Made by a program: the position numbers and the translations under genes. From assembly GCA_903877345.1 (NCBI GenBank), contig CAIRDL010000543.1, positions 1 through 9,742 on the forward strand: a stretch of DNA of 9,742 nt. The letters run 5' to 3'. Origin of the DNA: an uncultured Oscillochloris sp. Lineage in GTDB: Bacteria > Chloroflexota > Chloroflexia > Chloroflexales > Chloroflexaceae. Below, piece after piece: positions 6,525 to 9,742 of the stretch. Position 1 is the first letter of the stretch. Each line of letters opens with the position of its first letter. Under the pieces are notes generated by a model. That model saw only the letters and a list, made by a program, of their open reading frames with translations, did not search any database and was not told where the DNA came from.

Positions 6525-6585
6525 CTGGGAGCGAGGGCGTCTCGCCCTCGTGAACGTGGGGAGGGCGGGACGCCCTCCCTCCCAG
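6525..6585. terminator. Twin GC-rich hairpin between convergent genes
   Basis: Two strong stems lie in tandem. CGAGGGCG (6532-6539) pairs with CGCCCTCG (6543-6550) around TCT, and GGGAGGGCG (6559-6567) pairs with CGCCCTCCC (6571-6579) around GGA. The pair is bounded by CTGGGAG (6525-6531) and CTCCCAG (6579-6585), so the element is also a larger palindrome. On the plus strand it is followed by ATTCTTTTA, a modest T-rich tract. It begins seven bases past the minus-strand stop codon, so it may end transcripts from both sides. I recall similar GAGGGCG/CGCCCTC repeats as common dispersed elements, so it may be mobile in origin. Confidence 0.6.
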
Positions 6586-6591
6586 ATTCTT

Positions 6592-8928
6592 TTACGTCGG
6601 CAGCACTTTCCCTGGATTGAGCAGCCCCGCCGGGTCGAACTGCGCCTTGATGCGCTGGTGCGCCGCAAGCGTCGGCTCGCCGAGGGCTTGGCGCAAAAAG
6701 GGCCGCTTGAGCGTCCCAATGCCATGTTCGCCTGAAAGAGTGCCGTCAACCGCCAGCGCCGCCGTGAAGATCGCCTCGGCGCAGGGCCACAGGCGGGCGA
6801 CCTCGCTGGCGTCACGGGCGTCGAAGAGAATATTGGGGTGCAGATTACCGTCGCCCGCATGCCCAAAGACCGCAATGGGCAGCCCGTGTTCGAGCGCGAC
6901 CGCCTTGATCTGGCGCACACACGCGGCGATTTGGGGCAACGGCACACAAATATCCTCGCCGAGCCGATTGGGCCGCACGCGGGCCAGCGCCAACGAAACC
7001 GCCCGCCGCGCTTGCCAGAGCTTGGCTTCGTCACTGGCGTTCTGAGCGCTTTCCACTCGCGTGGCCCCGCCGGCCAGGGCTAATTCAGCCAAAGCAGTCG
7101 TCTCAGCCGCAACCGCCTCCGGCTCGCCATCGGCCAACATGAGCAGCAACGCTCCGGCATCACGAGGCAAGCCCAGTTTCAGGTACGCCTCGACCGCCGT
7201 AATGCACAAATCGTCCATCAGTTCAAGCCCCGCCGGTACCAACCCCGCCGCCATGATGCGCTCAACCGTCGCGCAAGCCGCTTCAAGACTGGCAAAAAGC
7301 GCCAGGGTGGTGCGCTTGGCGGGCGGCAGCGGAATGAGGCGCAAGGTCGCTGCGGTGATGAGACCAAGCGTGCCCTCCGAGCCGACAAGGAGTTGGGCGA
7401 GGCCGTTGTCAGCACCTTGACCGACCAACCCGTCGCCCCACTGAACGACGCTGCCGTCAGCGAGCACGGCGGTCAGGGCGAGCAGGTAGTCGGAGGTTAC
7501 GCCGTACTTCACGCAGCGCGGCCCGCCGGCGTTGCAGGCGAGATTACCGCCAATGGTCGAAGCCGCCTGGCTCGACGGGTCGGGCGGATAGCAGAGGCCA
7601 ACCGCCTCGGCAGCCCGTTGTACCTCGGCGGTGATGGCCCCCGCGCCAACGTGGGCGACCATCTGCGTGCGGTCTATGGTGATGGTTTCAAGCCGATTGA
7701 GGCCGATCAGGAGCGCCCCGGCACTTGGCGTCGCGCCGCCTGCCAAGCCACTGCCCGCCCCACGGGTCACCACAGGCACACCGTAGGTTGCCGCCACCCG
7801 CACGAGGGCCGCGACTTCCTCAGTTGTGGCGGGCAGCGCCACGGCGAGGGCGCGCCCCAACGGTTTGGCGATAGAGGCGTCGGTTTCGTAGCAACTGAGT
7901 TCTTCCGGGCGCGTCAGCAGGAAGCCGGTGCCGACCACGGCGCGCAGGGCGGCAAGGACGATGGCGGAGTCCACGGCGCGGTGCGGCGGTGGCAGCGCCA
8001 CAGTGACCAGCGGCGGAAGTTCAGCCAGGCCAAACTCGGTTGAGCAGGCACCACCCGTCTCCGTCGCCAGGGCGCGAAGCACCAAGAGGAGCTGTGCGGC
8101 CTCGGCGGTGTGTCCCGCTGCCCCCGCCGTGAGGTGCAACGACCCTACGCCCGCGTCGCCCCAAAGCGTCAGCGGCAGCCCGTAGCGTTGCGCCAACGTT
8201 CGCGCCCGCACGACAAAGCCGGGGAGTTGCGTGCGGGGCAGGGTCAGATCAAGCGCGGGGACGCCAGGGGTGCTGTGGGCCGCAGCCAATTCCTCCCACC
8301 GTCGCCACGGCTCGGCACAGTCTGGCAGCACATGCGCCTCCGCTGTTGCGACCGCTGCGGCGAGGGCGGCACCCTGGCGGGCAACCACAGCGGGGGCAGC
8401 CTCCAGTTCGACGAGAAGCAGCCCAGCCCCATCTTCTTCAGCCACCGCCAAGGCACTGAGGGCCAAGCCGCTTGCGTAGAGATGAGCAGCGAGGCGGCAC
8501 GCCGCTGCAAGATCAGCGCAACGCACGAGGGTAGCCACGCGGGCGGCGGGCAACGGACGCAGGCTAAAGGTCAACAGCTGCGGCGTCCCCAGGTCAAGCG
8601 CCCCACCCGCAATGGCCCGGTTCAGCCCGTAGCCGGTCGCACGTTTAATCGTCGGCCCGCCAATCGGGAGCGGAGTGGCCGTATGATCCGTGAGAACGGC
8701 GGCACGCACGTAGCGGCCAAGTGGCCCGTAGCGCAACTGACGCCGCCCGCCTGCATTGCGCGCCACTAACGCCGCGAGGGTTTGCCCCGCGACGAGTGGA
8801 AAACAGGGCAGGCAGAGCCCGTGCTGCACCAAGACGTGGTTTAGATGTTCAAGCGCCGTCGTCGCCGGGGCTGTTGCGGCCAAGGCACCCGGTTGCGCCG
8901 TGATGGTGTTGGTAAGGTCAAGGTGCAT
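6592..8928 (-). CDS. glcD: FAD-linked oxidase: GlcE-like half fused to a GlcD-type 2-hydroxyacid dehydrogenase
   Basis: This is a 778-residue protein. Residues about 335-778 are a complete GlcD-type enzyme that oxidises a 2-hydroxy acid (glycolate or D-lactate) with FAD. Its motifs are RGAGSGLAGGA (389-399), PPDPSSQAASTIGGNLACNAGG (448-469), GSEGTLGLI (516-524), GHAGDGNLHPN (689-699), SGEHGIG (732-738) and NPGKVLP (771-777). Residues 1-310 resemble GlcE (GLCLPCFP at 37-44, RNAGGRRQLRYGPLGRYV at 57-74, IKRATGYGLNRAIAGG at 94-109). This half begins inside the FAD domain, without the N-terminal glycine-rich loop. Its counterpart of GHAGDGNLH is WGDAGVGSLH (256-265), with key residues changed. 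An in-frame stop at 8953-8955 rules out a longer N-terminus. No good ribosome binding site is seen before ATG 8928. The first half is probably structural. D-lactate dehydrogenase is an alternative assignment. It is convergent to sdhB. Confidence 0.85.
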   Translation of the reverse strand: MHLDLTNTITAQPGALAATAPATTALEHLNHVLVQHGLCLPCFPLVAGQTLAALVARNAGGRRQLRYGPLGRYVRAAVLTDHTATPLPIGGPTIKRATGYGLNRAIAGGALDLGTPQLLTFSLRPLPAARVATLVRCADLAAACRLAAHLYASGLALSALAVAEEDGAGLLLVELEAAPAVVARQGAALAAAVATAEAHVLPDCAEPWRRWEELAAAHSTPGVPALDLTLPRTQLPGFVVRARTLAQRYGLPLTLWGDAGVGSLHLTAGAAGHTAEAAQLLLVLRALATETGGACSTEFGLAELPPLVTVALPPPHRAVDSAIVLAALRAVVGTGFLLTRPEELSCYETDASIAKPLGRALAVALPATTEEVAALVRVAATYGVPVVTRGAGSGLAGGATPSAGALLIGLNRLETITIDRTQMVAHVGAGAITAEVQRAAEAVGLCYPPDPSSQAASTIGGNLACNAGGPRCVKYGVTSDYLLALTAVLADGSVVQWGDGLVGQGADNGLAQLLVGSEGTLGLITAATLRLIPLPPAKRTTLALFASLEAACATVERIMAAGLVPAGLELMDDLCITAVEAYLKLGLPRDAGALLLMLADGEPEAVAAETTALAELALAGGATRVESAQNASDEAKLWQARRAVSLALARVRPNRLGEDICVPLPQIAACVRQIKAVALEHGLPIAVFGHAGDGNLHPNILFDARDASEVARLWPCAEAIFTAALAVDGTLSGEHGIGTLKRPFLRQALGEPTLAAHQRIKAQFDPAGLLNPGKVLPT

Positions 8929-8936
8929 AGGCTTAA

Positions 8937-9093
8937 GATCAGGGATCAGGGATCAGGGTTCGACTGTCAAGCTGAAATGGCCGCTTCTGAAAACATGCCT
9001 TAGACAATGGTTCGTGGATGCTTTACAGTTTCAGCTCGTGCAAGGCGTTCCGATGCACCCGACCTGAAACCTGAAACCTAACCCCTGAACCCT
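8937..9093. repeat. Facing heptamer arrays (element C) upstream of the oxidase gene
   Basis: Three perfect GATCAGG copies (8937-8957) are followed by GTTCGAC. After a non-repetitive core of about 100 bases come GAAACCT twice, AACCCCT and GAACCCT (9066-9093) in opposite sense. AGGGTTC (8955-8961) is the exact complement of GAACCCT (9087-9093). The units GAAACCT and GAACCCT are shared with element B. GCTGAAA (8971-8977) and TTTCAGC (9029-9035) form a further inverted repeat in the core. The right arm ends five bases before the stop codon of the next minus-strand gene. Confidence 0.75.
8965..8970 (-). promoter_or_regulatory. Perfect TTGACA box upstream of the oxidase gene
   Basis: Read on the minus strand, 8970-8965 is TTGACA, the full -35 consensus, 36 bases before ATG 8928. 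No good -10 hexamer lies 16-18 bases downstream, because that stretch is occupied by the GATCAGG heptamer array. It may be a damaged or weak promoter, or chance. Confidence 0.25.
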
Positions 9094-9097
9094 TCCC

Positions 9098-9742
9098 TCA
9101 GCGCATAAGCATCGGCAAGACCAACGTACTCTGTGGGTTTAGGCGCCCCTTGCTTGTGTAGTAACTGCTGTTGCCCGCGCTGTCAGTGACCCGCACAACG
9201 AAGCGGGCATGCCGTGGGCGCACTGGCAACGTGACGGTGTACTTGCCGGTCGGCCCCTTGGTGAAGCTCACCGGCAGCCACGTCTCCCCACTGGCAGCAT
9301 AGACCGCGCTCACGTCTAAGTCGCCACTCGCGCCCGTCCCATCTGACGCCTCAACCTCGATCAGCGCTTCGTCAGTGGCGGCTAGCTTAGGCCCCGCCAG
9401 CGTAGACCGCACCGTCACCGACTGGATAATTGGCGCGGTCGTATCTGCGTTGAGTGCAATGGACTGCGGTGTGTTCACCGTCGGGTCTTCATAGGTCACT
9501 TGGAAGACCAGCTGCGTGTAGGCGCGAAGTTGCCCGGCCATGCCGTCGGTATTCGCCTGGAACTGGGCACCAAACGCAGTCAACTGATCGCGTTGCTGCT
9601 CATTTTCCCCCACACTGCTGAAACTGAAGAACTGGCTGGGATACCAAACCCCGGCCCCCACCGCGAAGTTTGGCTCAGCAGTGGTAGAAAGAACCGGCGT
9701 ACTCGTATCGGTAATGATCTGCGTAATCTGGGGGTCAAAGGC
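9098..9742 (-). CDS. C-terminal part of a secreted or surface protein with an Ig-like domain (partial)
   Basis: The frame is open to the right edge of the window, giving at least 214 residues before TGA (complement of 9098-9100). The GTG at 9661-9659 is an internal valine codon, not a start, because 27 further in-frame codons lie upstream of it. The visible part is rich in Thr, Ser, Ala and Val and has one Cys or none. The last 110 residues look like an immunoglobulin-type beta sandwich: an aspartate-rich ASDGTGASGDLD loop, then paired beta stretches (KYTVTLPVRP, ARFVVRVTDSAGNSSYY). It ends LVLPMLMR, a hydrophobic proline-containing tail with terminal Arg. I associate this ending with exported Chloroflexota proteins, from memory. 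The preceding segment (QLTAFGAQFQAN, QLRAYTQLVFQVTY) may belong to another beta domain. The enzymatic part, if any, lies outside the window, so function is unknown. Confidence 0.75.
   Translation of the reverse strand, partial: AFDPQITQIITDTSTPVLSTTAEPNFAVGAGVWYPSQFFSFSSVGENEQQRDQLTAFGAQFQANTDGMAGQLRAYTQLVFQVTYEDPTVNTPQSIALNADTTAPIIQSVTVRSTLAGPKLAATDEALIEVEASDGTGASGDLDVSAVYAASGETWLPVSFTKGPTGKYTVTLPVRPRHARFVVRVTDSAGNSSYYTSKGRLNPQSTLVLPMLMR

Noticed and set aside
7393..8769. Plus-strand frames (7393-8043, 8110-8769) opposite the oxidase gene
   Set aside because: They are Arg/Gly/Ala-rich shadow translations of the FAD-linked oxidase, which has all family motifs on the minus strand.

Overview
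The window looks like a chromosomal segment from a GC-rich, probably filamentous or phototrophic-type member of the Chloroflexota (Chloroflexus/Roseiflexus-like). This is inferred from three things. The succinate dehydrogenase is of the sdhC-sdhA-sdhB type with a single fused cytochrome b558 anchor. The intergenic gaps carry heptamer repeats and inverted-repeat elements. A secreted-type protein ends in a short hydrophobic, proline-containing tail closed by arginine. No rRNA or tRNA confirms the placement, so it is tentative.

Layout: (1) 1-197, the 3' end of a plus-strand gene of unknown function. (2) 198-688, a non-coding gap with a long hairpin-forming repeat of the GTCATTCTGAGCG type and a second imperfect inverted repeat close to the next gene. 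(3) 689-2305, a 538-residue AAA-type ATPase. (4) 2306-2698, a gap with an inverted pair of heptamer arrays, two mutually exclusive hairpins and a good sigma70-type promoter (TCGACA, 17 bp, TATAAT). (5) 2699-6396, the sdhCAB operon: a five-helix diheme-type cytochrome b, the FAD flavoprotein and the three-cluster iron-sulfur subunit. (6) 6397-6591, a convergent gap with a second GTCATTCTGAGCG-type inverted repeat and a twin GC-rich hairpin. (7) 6592-8928 on the minus strand, a 778-residue fusion of a degenerate GlcE-like half to a complete GlcD-like FAD-linked oxidase. (8) 8929-9097, a gap with another heptamer-array pair. (9) 9098-9742 on the minus strand, the C-terminal part of a secreted or cell-surface protein.

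Functionally, SdhCAB oxidises succinate to fumarate and passes electrons through Fe-S clusters and hemes to quinone. The GlcE-GlcD-like protein is expected to oxidise a 2-hydroxy acid such as glycolate or D-lactate. In Chloroflexus both succinate oxidation and glyoxylate belong to central carbon metabolism (3-hydroxypropionate bicycle), but a link between the two loci here is only an inference.

No new defence or mobile system was seen. The least ordinary features are non-coding. Four gaps carry seven-base-periodic arrays, three of them as facing arms of opposite orientation around a core. A possible G-quadruplex lies inside the sdh operon. An attenuator-like pair of competing hairpins lies upstream of sdhC. 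The main coding oddity is the oxidase fusion, whose first half lacks part of its FAD domain.
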